The notes under the pieces are model-generated. The model made no database searches and was not told the DNA's origin. It worked only from the letters and a program-made list of their open reading frames with translations. From Pleodorina starrii (taxonomy: Eukaryota; Chlorophyta; Chlorophyceae; Chlamydomonadales; Volvocaceae), in assembly GCA_030267565.1 (NCBI GenBank), contig BRXU01000004.1:1430001-1494000 (forward strand): 64,000 nucleotides of DNA, written 5' to 3'. Positions 48,201 to 60,900 of this stretch are shown one piece after another (position 1 is the stretch's first letter; each line of letters begins with the position of its first letter). The position numbers and the translations under genes are program-made.

Positions 48201-49714
48201 AAAGGAGGGAGGGACGGGGACAGACCCGCACCGCCGGCCACGGAGGCACAGACCAGCCTACCAACCCACTGACCGACGCTGTAGCGACCCCCACTTCACG
48301 TCCAACCTGACTACTCTAACAGTTGGGTTTGACCAACCAACAACCAACCAACCAACACAAACAACGGAATACGGACGTGCAGACGCCTCTCGTTGCAGGC
48401 CTTCCGGGCCGTGCAGAAGTACTCTTGGGCAAAAAGGCTGGCGGAGCCCCGGGGGAGCTTCCCCGGGGAGCGGCCGCAGCTGCGGTGATGACAAACAAAC
48501 AAAGCAGCGACAGCAGCGGCGGCAGCAGCAGCAGCAACTTCAGAAAAGCAGCGACAGCAGCAACGGCGGCGGAAGGGCGCTCCACACAGGCAGCAGCAGC
48601 AGCAGCAGGCTCGAGGAGACCGCTAGACCCACTCCCTGCCCGCTGCCCGCTCCCTGGAGGGTTGACCTCTGAAAGGTACTGGGGCCCACAACGGCTCCAA
48701 AGTCCACCGAAAAACAGGAAAAGGAAACGTAACCCCAGACCCCCTCGCTGGGGCGGAAGGCGCCCCATCGGAAGGCGCCGTCCTGTGATCTTCCCATTCT
48801 CCCAAACCTGCTACTTTCTTTTACCCCCAACCGGCGCCCTCTTCGTCAGAAGCCAGGAGGATCGATCTTTCAACCGCCAACCCCCAACCGCCAACAAAAA
48901 TAAAACCTGATAGACAACCGGCAATCGCGCGAATCAATCGTCAACTTGGGGCGCCAACGCAACACGATGCTTTCAGGATTGGAGGAGAGGGGACCGACCC
49001 TTGCCCCTTTCCCCCTTCCCTCCTCCTCTCCCCTCCCGTGGATCCCTCTCTCGAGCAAGCGCGCGCAGCTCACTTTCTCCCTCCCTCCATGCCTCCCTCC
49101 CTCCCTCATCCTTAAGCTTGTCCGGAACATCGGGGCATATCCCCCTTTGCCGAGATTGCCTCAACCTTGCCCGCGCAACTAATGCAGCAGCTCAGCCGCT
49201 CAGAGCGCGCCGGAATGCGCCGGATCGCGCTGGTCGGTCGGTCGGTCGGTCCGCCTTTGACCTTTTAATTCTTCACCACCCTCGCAATAAAACGCGCAGA
49301 CACCGGGAAGACCGCACGCACACACACACACAGACAGACACAGACCCTCCTCACTTATTCCCAAAACAAAAGCTTCAGTTGCGTCAACAACAGCAGCAGC
49401 AACAGCAACACCCAAAAAAATGTGTAGACTTCCGCACGCCCCGAAGGGATGCCCTCCAAAATCGGTGCCGTACGTCCGTGTGCCTCTACACTGCAGGGTC
49501 CGCAGCCCCCCCCCTCCGCCCCCTCCTCCACCTCCTCCCTCTGCAAACCTCGATGATAAAATTTTGCCTGCCTCTCGCCATCCCCAACCCACCACACGCG
49601 CCAGCTCACACAGATGCTGCAACCACTCTCAGCCCTCTCTCAGCCGATGTGCGCATCCCACTTCGGGGCTCGCCTCATCCGCCCCTATTGCTGACGTGGC
49701 AGCACATCCGCACA
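45222..49714. other. Intergenic region between convergent genes, no gene recognised
   Basis: About 4.5 kb between the ABCA gene (plus) and the thioredoxin-like gene (minus). Several open frames exist, the longest about 209 residues on minus near 47500-48127, but none has family motifs, splice-supported structure or algal codon bias. A GC-rich inverted repeat lies near 48445-48475 (CCCCGGGGGAGCTTCCCCGG). Confidence 0.5.
45341..45345 (+). promoter_or_regulatory. Candidate TGTAA polyadenylation signal of the ABCA gene
   Basis: TGTAA 120 nt after the TAG at 45219-45221, matching the green-algal polyadenylation motif. Confidence 0.5.
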
Positions 49715-51094
49715 TCAGGCGCCAACCAGGACCCTGCTGACCGAAGCGGCGGCCGCCACCGCCGGAGGCGCCCTCCGCAACTCGCGCTTCATCCCCGCCG
49801 CAACCTCCGCCTCCTCCTCCACCGCAACTTTCTCCTCCTCCGCCGCCTGGCGCTGCTCGGATTGCAGGGGCTGACGGCGGCGGCGTTCCTCCTGAATAAT
49901 GAAGGCCCAATCTGAAACCAGCTGAGTCAGCTCACCCACCCGAGTGGCGGCGGACCAGGACCAGGGAGCAGACGAGGCAGCGGCGGAGCCGCCAGCGGGC
50001 CCGGCGGTCAGCAGCAGGGAGGGGAACGCCCTCACGCCGTCGGGGAGGAAGGACGTCAGCGCGACGTCGAGGCCGTGGAGAGCGGCGGTGTGGGAGACGC
50101 GGCCGAGGGTGAGGCTGCCGGTGCCGCGCGCGAGCGCCGAGGTGGCGGCGGCGGCGGCGCAGGCGCTGTGGCGGCGCTGGAAGTCGTCCTCAATGTGAAC
50201 GAAGACGAAGCGGACGGGCGCGTCGGGGCCGGCGCCGAAGTTGCGGCGGAGGCGCTCCAGCAGCGGTGAGTGCGCGAGCGCGGCGGCGTCGGAGATGAAG
50301 ACGGTGGCGAGCAGGGCGCCGGCGGCGGAGGCTTGGCGGTGCTGGTCGAACCATTCGGCGGCGGAGGTGACGACGAGCCACTCGGCCGGCAGCGCGAGCG
50401 CGGAGGCGTGGGACCGGGCGGCGGGCGCGGGGGCGCTGGCAACCGCCACCTGCACATGGAACAGAAAACATAGCAACAAAACGCGGTCGGGAGCCGATTG
50501 ATAGCAGAGTTGAAAAAGCAGAGGGTTGAGAAGTATTAGCGACATGTCCTACGCATCGCATTGCCGCTCCTGGAGGCAGCTGCACGCAAAAGCTATGCTT
50601 GCGTCGCTCTATCTGGCATTCGGTTTGCACCAACCGTCTCCAGAACACAGGTAAATGAGCGAATATCTGCACGCACGAATTGCTTGACTGATTTCATGGT
50701 AAAACTTCGGGCGCATGTGTGGCGCGCGAGAAGCTGCCTTGGACCGGGCGTTTCGCCATGGCGCCGTCGAAACGCTCGTTAGGCTTACCTTTCCAGCGAG
50801 TGAGCCCTTCAGGGCTGAAGTGGAGTGGTACTCCTTTTCAGTGCTTTTGTGGATGGCCAAATGCGGCAGAAGAGTAGCGGGAAGCGTTCCGCCAGATGCA
50901 AGCAGCGCCGCGACCTTGGCCAGAAGCGCGCCGGCCGCCACATTGGCAGTAATCGAGAGCGCTGTCGTCGCATTGGAACCAGACTCCATGGCCGAGAGAG
51001 CGCTTTTGGGTGCGCGCGCGCCCGAACGGCGGTTGACGACGCAGCAGGGTGCGACGGCGCCCCGAGACAGACGAAGGCGATTGGCCGTCAGCAT
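49715..51094 (-). CDS. Putative organelle-targeted protein with thioredoxin-like second half
   Basis: Two exons, 51094..50789 and 50449..49715, join in phase 0 to 346 residues and TGA. The first about 36 residues are rich in Arg, Ser and Ala with no acidic residue, like an algal plastid or mitochondrial transit peptide. A hydrophobic Ala/Leu-rich segment follows at about 40-80. The second exon reads like a thioredoxin-type fold: AEWLVVTSAAEWFDQHR, then LLATVFISD, VRFVFVHIEDDF, and GVRAFPSLLL where thioredoxins have the cis-Pro (GVxxxPTLLLF). No CxxC is present at the expected site, so it would not be a redox-active thioredoxin. The tail is a charged Glu/Arg/Gln-rich helix. I do not recognise the family, and the fold assignment is inference. 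Confidence 0.6.
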
Positions 51095-51326
51095 TTTGAG
51101 CAGAGCTGGCTTAAAGCACGATGCAACACCGATGGGCAAGCGCAGAGTCCAGAGCACTGGAAGTCAATAGGGATCCGCGTCACAAACTACAGATATGCCG
51201 AAAAACCAGGCAGCTTAGATAACTGTCAAAAAACAGCGAAACGCCTCTGCACACGGTGCCGAGAAAAAGCTGCGGCTTTGCGGCTTTGTCGTTTGCGTCA
51301 AACGTGCAGCTGCAGCATCCAACGCT

Positions 51327-52177
51327 TTAACCTTTGCACGTTGATGGGTTCGTAAATATAATGAGCTCGCACTGGTCGCTGTAGAATGCACAACTGCGCG
51401 TGTACCCCTTGAAGATATCTAGGAAATCGGCACTTTTGTCCGGCACAAAATCCTGCGAAGCCGTACGCTGATGGCGCGACACGCAAGACTCGAAGATTCC
51501 ATACGTCAACCCTAAGTCAGCATTTTAACGGCAATGCTGCGCGTGGCTGCCGCTGGTTACCTGGAGCGGGGCTGCATGGCCGACGCAGGACTCGCTCTGC
51601 GCGCTAAATTCGGTTACTACGAACCAGCATCGTCAGAGCTAGGAAATCCAAAGAATGAGATGGACACCGTAGTATATGACCCTAAAAACCTATGAAGTCG
51701 CTCTTCGCATTGACGGCCGCGACAGTTCCGAGTGCAGCCCTGTAACGCTCACACGCGTCACACGAGGCCGTACCGCAGTGGCTACTAAAATCCGGGCAAC
51801 GAATATCTCAGGCGGCAATCTAGCGCCGTTGACATCTCCAGAGGGCGAAACCCTAACAAAATCCAAGCTCCTCTCCCGAAGTCCAATGCTATGGGGAGCG
51901 AGGCGGGTCATCAGAGGCTACTGTTCTGTCCATACGAGTTAACAAACTCCCGATGCCCAACAGGAACCTGCAGCACAGCGTAATCCGCTGCACCTTCCAC
52001 AACATAGCACAACACTTCCAGGGCTGCTAGGGTGCTTTTTCTTGCTGGCAGGGAAGTCAGGGAAGCCGCCCTCGTAACTCTGAAAGTGCCATATTTGGGC
52101 CAGATGAGACAAATGGACCGCAAACATTCATTTTTGCGACTTAAGCTGTCATTCGCGGCGCGTTTACATCGTAACAA
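51327..52177 (-). other. Exon-like minus-strand fragments, gene unresolved
   Basis: Three protein-like pieces lie upstream of the thioredoxin-like gene on the same strand. One is near 52040-51911 (AALEVLCYVVEGAADYAVLQ, then VPVGHREFVNSYG). A second is an ATG-to-stop frame at 51911..51690 (73 codons). The third is 51462..51327, ending in TAA (DFVPDKSADFLDIFKGYTRS). Candidate AG acceptors precede some of them, but I could not build a phase-consistent chain. They may be exons of an unidentified gene, unrecognised upstream exons of the 51094 gene, or chance frames. Confidence 0.2.
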
Positions 52178-53650
52178 TACGTACTATCAGTTGTATGAAT
52201 GCGGCAGCGATGTGCTTAAGCTTTGGCGATAAATGAGAGCACCTAAATTTTGGGCTGAAAACGGGGGGTTCCCTGATTTGGGCCACCGCAGAAAAGTTGG
52301 TCCAACAGCGGCTAATCCTCAGAACTCCGCCATTCCACCACAGCGTCATAAAAGGATATATTTCCTAACATATTGGCAAGCCTCTTGTCGCTAGTTTGCC
52401 GTCTCCGACCGCGCGACGGAAACATCGGCAATGCCCAGTCTGATGCCGAAGTGAGCAGCTGAGCACGAGACCGCTTCTCGCCGGGCTTCAAGGGCATGTC
52501 TGAGGTGTCATAAGAGGTCCTAGACGCTATTGGTATGGGCTAGTGCATGTTTTGAGTGAGTTGCATAGCCAAACGGGCAACTGGCCCAAAAATTTCCGCC
52601 CAAATTCGACGATGTTGGGGCCGGGCAGCTCCCCGAGGAGCTTCGCGCACAGAACTGACACTGTAGCCGTGACTACAACTATAAAATGAAAGTTTCTTAC
52701 AGCGGGAGTGTAGTCTGAATCGGCATGTGCGATGAATGTGCAGCATTTTTCGTGACCCGGCCCAAATTACGGCGCGCGGGACATTAGGCACCTACAGAGT
52801 TACCCGCTGTCCCCACCGAAACTATCCAACCTAGCGAGAGCTGAGAGGTCCGACAGAATCGAAGGCCGACTGAATCTGCGAGCGAGCGAGCGATCCATCG
52901 AGCTGGTCAGCAGCGGGGGCAGGCGACCTCAAATTTGTGCAAGGCCAAGTTCCCCTTTCGGCAGATTGGGTTTGGGTTCTGAGGGTGGCTCGTACGCCGC
53001 GCTGCACCGCTGCCGCTCCGACCTCCGCCACCCAACCCGCCACCCTACCCGCCGCCAGGCAATCGGGTTCGATCTCTCGCAACGAGCAAAACCTCGGTTG
53101 CCACTCTCCCCCCCCCCGGTGTGTGTTTTGGGGTGCCTCCCGAAACGCCCCCCTCCCCGAGGTCTGTACGGCCAGGCGCGCTTCCCGGAGGGTCCTGCTG
53201 CCCCTCCCTCCCCCAAGCTGTACGGCTGCTGAAGGGACTGTGCGGCTGCGCGCCAACCAACCAACCCAACGCAATCAACACCCCAAAATTGTCCAAATGT
53301 CTGTGCCTCGTGCCCATATCGTACGTGTCACAAATATTATTACAACCAGTGATGCGGGGAGGAGCAATCTTGGAGGTGCAACTCTGCGCCACACAGCCTC
53401 AGCGGCCAGCGCACCTCTCGGCGACCATCCACACCGACTGACCAACGAAACGCGGACAGACTCAACGAAAAGGTGAGATAAGAGACGTGTCTCAACCAGC
53501 GCCCCTCCCCCAAGACGCCGTCAACAGAAGTCGGGGCAACAACAACAGCAGCAGCAGCAGGGGGCAGTACAGGAGGAGTGGCCGCGAGGATGCAAAGCGG
53601 AGCGTGGCGGCAGTCGGAACCACACAACGGGGCCCAGTCGCCCCAGTCGA

Positions 53651-53912
53651 CACCGAACCAGGGTGGCTATCTTAAGATATGAATATATTTTCGGGGGGAA
53701 ATTTTGGAAATCTGAAGATACTTTTGCCGTGCCAAAAGCTGAAGGTTTAGATAATCCGGCCTCACAGGTGGGCATGATATCTCCAGGGGCCGTGTTTAGC
53801 CGGGAAAATCCCCTCCTTGGCAGATCCTGACAGATACTCTCAGCGCTTCTGAGCCAGGAGTATCTCTGGCCGTAGATACTCAGCAAAATAAGATAGCCAC
53901 CCTGCACCGAAC
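53651..53912. mobile_element. Intact hAT-type MITE (246 bp) with 16-bp TIRs and 8-bp target duplication
   Basis: The element spans 53659-53904. Its ends are perfect 16-bp terminal inverted repeats: CAGGGTGGCTATCTTA at 53659-53674 and the exact inverse at 53889-53904. It is flanked on both sides by the identical octamer CACCGAAC (53651-53658 and 53905-53912). An 8-bp target-site duplication with ends beginning CAGGG is the hallmark of the hAT superfamily. The interior is AT-richer than its surroundings and carries no transposase, so the element is non-autonomous. Confidence 0.93.
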
Positions 53913-54941
53913 GCGCTCCTGTCCCGCTATCGCACCGCCCCCGCGGTCATTTCTACCCCGACCCCCCCGCTCGTCTTTCCTTACTCCACTCCTTTTCCTC
54001 GAACCCCTCAGCAGCCAGCAGGTTCCCGTCATCCGTCATTCGTTACGCTCCCGGACGATGAGGGGGGGGTGGGGTAATCAGGACGATGCCGCAGCGGATG
54101 CGAACGGCGGCCCCTCTCCCCCGCCTTTGGATTGGGGAAGCGCCACTCCCACCCTCCTGGACCACCCCACTGCGCTCCCCCCGGTCCGGTTCGGTGCGGG
54201 TCGGTCCGCAGTAGGTCCCCCCCTTACCTTCCTCCTTACTCAAGGGGGGGGGGTAAAGAGTAAATTTGCAAGAACAAGGAGCCCTGCGGGGGGGGGTCAG
54301 TGCACCTCGGCCGGTCCCGTCCCGTCCTATCCCCCCGGTTGCATCGCAGGGGCGGTGCGCGGGCCCCACCCGGCTCCGGCCCCTCGCCTCAAAACACGTC
54401 CATCGCGGGCGGGTCGGGGTGCGGATCCGCGGACGGGTCGGAGGCGACCGCTCCGGAACCGGCAGGGAGCCCCCGCGTGGGGCCTGTGGGCGGTGGGTCG
54501 GGAGCACACGCGGGCGGCTCCGAGACCACCGCCTGCCGCTTGGCAGGCCGCTGCTCGCCGTCGCCGCAGCCGCCGCCGCCTGATGCCAACGGAGGGTGGG
54601 GGAGGGGGAGGGCGCGCGCAGGGGATGGGAGGTGCCGGCTGAAGTGGCAAGACTAGCCTTCAGGCGCCCGGTTCGGTCTCTCGCGCCGGTTCGATGTCGC
54701 TCTGGTCCATGGGTTCACAAGGAACTGCCAGCAGGTGCACGGGTAGGGGCACTGGGGCAGGGGCAAGGCAGACCACTCCATACCGACCAAACCCGCCGCT
54801 GCACCCCCCCCCCCCCGGACCCGCACCCGCACCTGCACCCTCCATGCACCCCCGATCTCTCTCTCCCAAACCCGCCCGCCCCCGAGTCCCCCCGTCCCCC
54901 CCCGCTCTCGCCCTCAGCCTCACCATCGCCCTCACCCTCAC

Positions 54942-57900
54942 CTAGCCACTGCCTGCGGCGGCACCTCCCTTGCCGCCACCATCGCCACCGCCGCCACCCG
55001 CACCTGCTGAGCACACGGCCGCTCCCGCCTGCTCTCCCGCCTCCGCCTCTCCCGCCGCCTCCTGCTCCCCGCCCCGCTTGACTCCTCCGCCCCCGGACTC
55101 CGGCAGCAGCATCCCCGCACTGGAGCCCCGCACTGCCGGGGCCGCCTTCCGGGAAGGATGTGAACCGCCCCGGGGGCTCCGCACGCCGCTGCCGCCGGTG
55201 CCGCCGCCGCCGCCGCTGCTGCCGGCCCTCGCTCGCTGCTGCCGCGTCTCCGCCTCCGCCTCCACGTCCGCCGCCTCCGCCTCCGCCTCGGCCTCCTCCA
55301 GCTCCTCCCGCGGTGCCGCCACAAGCGCCGGACCCCACACCAACTCCCACCCCCCGCCTCCTCCTCCACCACCGCCGTTCGCCGCCACCGCCCCCTCAGC
55401 GCTTCCCGCCATCTCCCCGGCACCCGGACCCTCCTCCCCCTTCCCCTTCCCCTCCCGCTCCTCCCTGCGTCGGAACACCGCCATCTGAGTGGCGGGCCCC
55501 GGGTCTGCGGGTCCGCTGTAGTCGGGGTCCAGCAGCACCCCCTGCTCGGAAGTGGCGCGACCTATGCCCTGGAAGCTGTGGGGAAGGAGCGAGGGAGAGA
55601 TGCAGTGGGGCCGGGGTGGAGGTGGGGTAGGGGCGGGGTGGTTTTATCCGGGGAGGGGGCGCGGGTGACACAGACGGTGAGGGGGATGGGGAGGGGGATT
55701 GAGAGTGAGTGGCACGGGACTGGGAGAGGGAGGAGGAGCCGCGCGCCACGTGTTCAGTTGAGTGTGAACGAGAGCTGGGTGAGCAATGGTCAATGGTCAA
55801 TGGTCAAGGGAGGGTGGGCTGAGGGAAGTTGGGGTTGGGAGCGCCGAGCGGTGCGATGTGAAGTGAGGTGAGGGCTGCGGCTCCGGGCTGCGGGTGGGCG
55901 GGAGACGGAGGGAGACGGCAGAGGCATCTCGGGCCGCCCACCCTGGATGGAAGGAGGGGTGGCGGGTGGGTGGCCGCTGTCGGGCCGGGAGCGGGCCCCC
56001 CACCCCACCCCGCCTCGCCCCGCGACCCGCACCAGGGAAGCAACCCCCACCCTGCAAACACCCGCAGACCTCCCTCCCTCCCTCCTCTCCTCCCCCCCAC
56101 CTGACGGTGTAGCCCCAGCGCTCCGCCAGCCCCTCAGCCCAGCTCCGAAACTCCGCCCGGTCCCACTCGAACCGGTGGTCACCGCAGCGCAGCGGCAGAC
56201 CGTCGCGACCCGGGGGACCCGGCCACACAGCAGCAGCAGCAGCCGCCACCGCCGCCGCGCTGACATTGCCGCCTCCGCTGCCGCTCCCGCGCTTCTTTGC
56301 CCCCGCCAGTGCCAGTTCCTCCTCCGCCGCCAGTCTCTCCGCGCGCCTCATGATGTCGTTGTACTCCCAGTTGGGTGTGGTAACCAGCAGCAGGCGGGGG
56401 CGGAGACCTCCCAGCACACAGGGACCCACCAGCCTGAGGGAGAGTCCGGGTGTGTGTGGGGGGGGGGGGCGGGGAGGAAGGCGGGTGGGGGCGCGAGGTA
56501 GAGGCATGGAGGGGGAGGGCGGAGCGGGGGGGGGCGAGTTGGGGGATTGGCCGGGTGAGCGCTGTTGGCGCGAGGATGCCGGGGGGCGGATGGAAGGTGC
56601 TGTGTGGCGGGGCTCTTACACGCGACGTTGCGGCACCGATAGGGCGAGGTGGGCGGGCAGTCGGAGGGAGAGAGGGAGGGAGGGGGCTAGGGAGGGTCAG
56701 CAGGGCGGCGGGGCGGTGGCGGAGGGGCGCGAAAGGCTTTCGGGTACTGGAGGGAAGCACCGAGGGGAAGAGGAGGGCGCCACCGAAGGGCGGTTCCCCG
56801 GGGGCCGGTGAGCCTCCGCAGCCGCAGCCGCAGCCCCTCCTCCGCACCTGGGGGACACACTGGTTCGAGTCGGGTCGGGTCGGGTCGGATTGGCGGACTT
56901 ACCTCCACCCGCATGACAGACTGCGCCCTCGAGGCTCGAGCACATCCCGAACCATCCCCCATTTCCTCCTCCTCCCCCCCTCGCTCCCCCTCTGCTCTCC
57001 CTCCGCCCCCTCCTCGCCCGCTGTTCGCGGCCCTCCTCCCCTCCGCACCCCACCCCCCTCACCCCAGCGGCTCGGGGTCCAAGTGCTCCACCACCTCCAC
57101 CAGGGTGGCCGCATCACAGCCGCGGAGACCGACCCACGGGTCACCAGCGGCAAGCCCGCGGGCTCCAGCCGCCTCCTCTCCCCTCCTCCTCAGCCCCTCG
57201 TCCAGTGCGCTCCCCCGGTACAGCTCCACCTCCACGGGGCGGGGCACGGACTCCTGTGTGGAGGGGGGGGGTGGAGGTGGAGGCCGGGTAGGGCAATGTG
57301 GAGGGGTGTGGGGCCTCAGGCGCTGGGGGCGCCATCCCCTCGCCCCATCCACACACCCCAGCTCACACCCACGCCCGGCAGTCACCCACCCTTCTGTACC
57401 CCCCTCCGCCCCAGGACATCCCAGGCGCAGCGGGAACCGGGTGACCTTCTAAGGCCACCTGCAAGTCCGGAAGGACATCCCTTCAAGTTACGACGAAACG
57501 AACACGCAGACCTCCGCACACACGCGAGCGCGCAGCCAAACTCCCCTGCACCTCCCACCCGAAACCGCACCCGCACCCGCACCCGCACCCCGGCCTTCCC
57601 CCCCCCGTTCACGGGCTCCGGCCTATACGTGGATAAACCCCCCTCCAGACACACACCCCCACCTCTCCATTGACTGGCAGTCGCTGCACCTCCGCCGCCG
57701 CCGCCGTCAGCTTGCCCAGCCTCCTCGCCGCCCCCCCCAGCGCCCCCTCGCTGATGTCCGCCCCCACAACCCGCTCCAGGGGGCCGCCGCAGTCGCGACC
57801 GTGGCGACCCAGCAGCAGCCCCTCGATCAGCCGGCCCTCGCCACAACCTGAAAATGGTGGATTTGGATTTGAAATTTGAAATTCAAGTTGGGGAATTCAT

Positions 57901-60900
57901 CGGGAGCGGGAAAGAGGTCGGGAGATGGACACCAAAAGGTGGTTTGGGGCTGATCAGGAAACCCTACGACGACATCCACACGGCGAGTGGCGTAAGGCGA
58001 ACAGTGAGTGGCGGGCGGCGAGTGGCGGGCGGCAAGTGGCCGTCCGTCAGAGCCCCGCGGGGCCAATGGCGGCCAACTGGAGTGGCGGGCGGGGGGAGGG
58101 AAGCAGGTGGGCTGGCGGGGGGGGGATGGGTGGTGCCGGGATGTAGGAATGGCGAACCGGGGACAGCTTGGCTGGTTGGCTGGCTGGTGGGTAATTGCCA
58201 CCCGGGTCTGGGTTCGCTGGCGCTGCCCTCCGTCCCTTGGCTGAGGTACTCCTTAACCTCCCCCCCTTCCCCCCCACCCACCTAGGTCCACCAGTGTCGC
58301 CACGCCCTCCCTCCGTAGCACCGCCGCCACCGCCTGCGTGCGGGTGTAGATGGTGGTGGTGAACGCGGTGGTGCGGGAACGACACACGGGACCGGAGGGG
58401 GGAGAAAAACGTCTTTCAAGAGGGGAAGCTTTCAGAGGATTGAAGGGGTGCGGCGAACACAACAGAGAGCAGCAGCCGCCAGCAGCGGGTAGCAGCAGCA
58501 CACTGCGCTAAGCAGTGCGGTAACCCTAAGCCCCTCCCCTGGCCCTCCCCTGCCCCTCCCCTGCCCCTCCCCTGCCCCCCTGGTGCACACCACTAAACAA
58601 CCGCTTGACCCCCCTCTCTTGCTTGCTGACGGGGCAGACGAGGCTGCCCCAACCAACGCACACGCACACGCACATGTACGACACTACACACATGCCCCTT
58701 TCTCTTTCCCCCTCTCCCTCCCCCTCCACCCACCCCCACACACACGCACCTCCATCCGCTGCTTGCCCAGATTGGGTGTGAAGAGCCCTCCCCCTCCCCC
58801 TCCCCCCGCCGCCCTGCCTCCTTCCGCAATGGGTAGGGTGGCATGCAGCAGCCGTACATCCAGATCCGCCTCCAGGGAGGGGAAGCAGCCGGCGCCCAGA
58901 ACATCACTGCCATCCAGACACACCGGCAGCCTGAGGGCAGGGTTGGGGGTTACCAGCGGGGGGGGAGGGGGTCAGGGAGTGCTATGCTCCTTTAAATAAC
59001 AATGAATCACTGCGGACGCCACGTGGGGCGGGGGGCGGAAGTGGAGGACAAGTAGGGGGGAGGGAAAGACGAAGCAGGATCGTCGTCGTTGTCGTCGTCC
59101 CAAGCCCTCGGAGGAGGAGGACGGTGTCCCGGCTGTTGTAGAAAGTGCGAAACCTAACTGCGAAAGTCGGCGCTAAGAATTAGGGCACGGAATTAGGGAA
59201 CGTTACTCCAGGTACGGCTAAAAACCCGCCGTTGCATCCCCTCCCCCCTCCCCTTCCCCCCCCTCCCCCCTGCCCTCCCCCGCACCTGCACTTGGCCCTG
59301 CCTCCCACCCTCAGCTGCCGTACCGCCTGGTCCACGGCGGGCGGCACCGCGTGGGCCCCCGCCGCCCCCACCGCCACCGTCAGCCCCGGGTGCTGCTCCA
59401 GAACCATAACCCTGGGGGGCGGGCGGGGCTGCCGGGGGCTGGGCCCTCCGCCCCCTTCCCCCGCCCCCTCCCCTTCCCCCGCCCCCGCCCCAGCCCCAGC
59501 CTCGTCCCCGGCATCCGGCGGCAGTGATATGGTGTAGGCGACCTGCGGCGAGCGGGAGGGGGGCAGAGGGGGAGGGGGTGGGAGGGAGAGGTTGAGTGTG
59601 TATTGCGGTATTGGTACTGGTACTGGTAGCCCGGTACTGGTTGGGCCGACCCACACCCACCCCGGGGGGAGGGGAAGGTGAAGCCACGGAGCCAAGACAG
59701 AGCAAAAACAAGTAACACAGGCATGGGGTGGGGTTGGGTGGGTGGGGGTTCAAAGTAGGGCAATATGAAAGGGAGAGAGGGGGAGAGGGGGTTTGCAAGG
59801 GAGAGGAAGCCGAAACTGCGCGCGACGGCCTCTGCGGCCCGGATCTGCGGCCCCGTTCCGCCGTACTCCGTACCCCGTACCCCGTACTCCGTACACCGTA
59901 TTACCTTGACCAGGCAGCCCTCCTGCGGCTGTCTCGCGTGCCTCAGCCCCGGCTCCACCACCTCCACGTGGACCTCCACCTCAGCCTCCAGGGGGGGAGG
60001 GCCGGGAGCCACCGCCGCCGCCTCCTCCGCCCCCTCCTTAGTTACCGCCGCAGTCGTCGGCGCCTTGTCGGGTGACCCTGAAGCAGCAGCAGCGGCAGCA
60101 GCAGCCGGTGAGCGTAGCGTAACGTAGCGTGCGGGTTGTGTGTGTGTGAGTTGGGCGGGGGGAGGGGGCTTTGCGGGTGGCATACCGCCGCCGACCGCGG
60201 CAGACGACCAACGCAGACCAACGCGGCACAGCACACAGCACAGCACACAGCACAACAGCGCTGCTCGGGAGGGGCTCCCGACGCTCCCCTTACCCCTTAT
60301 CGGGGAGTTAACAACAACGCATCCAAAACCACAACCCGGCCCGGCACTGCCGCGCCCACTCATCGCCCCCCCCCCCCACCCCAACCGACAGCCCCCCCTT
60401 CTTTCCCCCCCAACAAACAAACCCCAACCTTCGCCAGCCCCCAACCAACCCCCCTCTCACCGCCCGGAAAGGTTCCCTCCCGCTGCCCCACCAGCCACCC
60501 CCCCCCCCAACCCCCCCCCACCGCCCACCACCACCCCCCCCACCAGCCCCACTGTGGACCGCACCTGAAGCCGCCGGTGCCGCCACCTGCATCCGAACAT
60601 GCGGTCCCCTCTCCTCCGCCTGCTGCCCCTGCTGCCCCTGCCCCTGCCCCTGCTGCCCCTGCTGCCCCTGCCCCTGCCCCTGCTGCCCCTGCTGCCCCTG
60701 CGGCCCCTGCTGCCCCTGCTGCCCCGGCTGCCCCAGCTGCCCCTGCTGCCCCTGCTGCCCCAGCTGCCCCAGCTGCCCCAGCTGCCCCTGCCCCTGCCCC
60801 TGCTGCCCCTGCTGCCCCTGCTGCCCCTGCTGCCCCTGCTGCCCCTGCCCCTGCCCCTGCTGCCCCTGCTGCCCCTGCTGCCCCTGCTGCCCCTGCTGCT

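Larger units (their letters stand above)
51095..54941. other. Intergenic region with MITE
   Basis: Between the thioredoxin-like gene and the 3' end of HEN1. Apart from the uncertain fragments at 51.3-52.2 kb and the MITE at 53659-53904, no feature was recognised. Minus-strand frames at 52.8-53.3 kb and 54.0-54.7 kb lack motifs. Confidence 0.45.
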
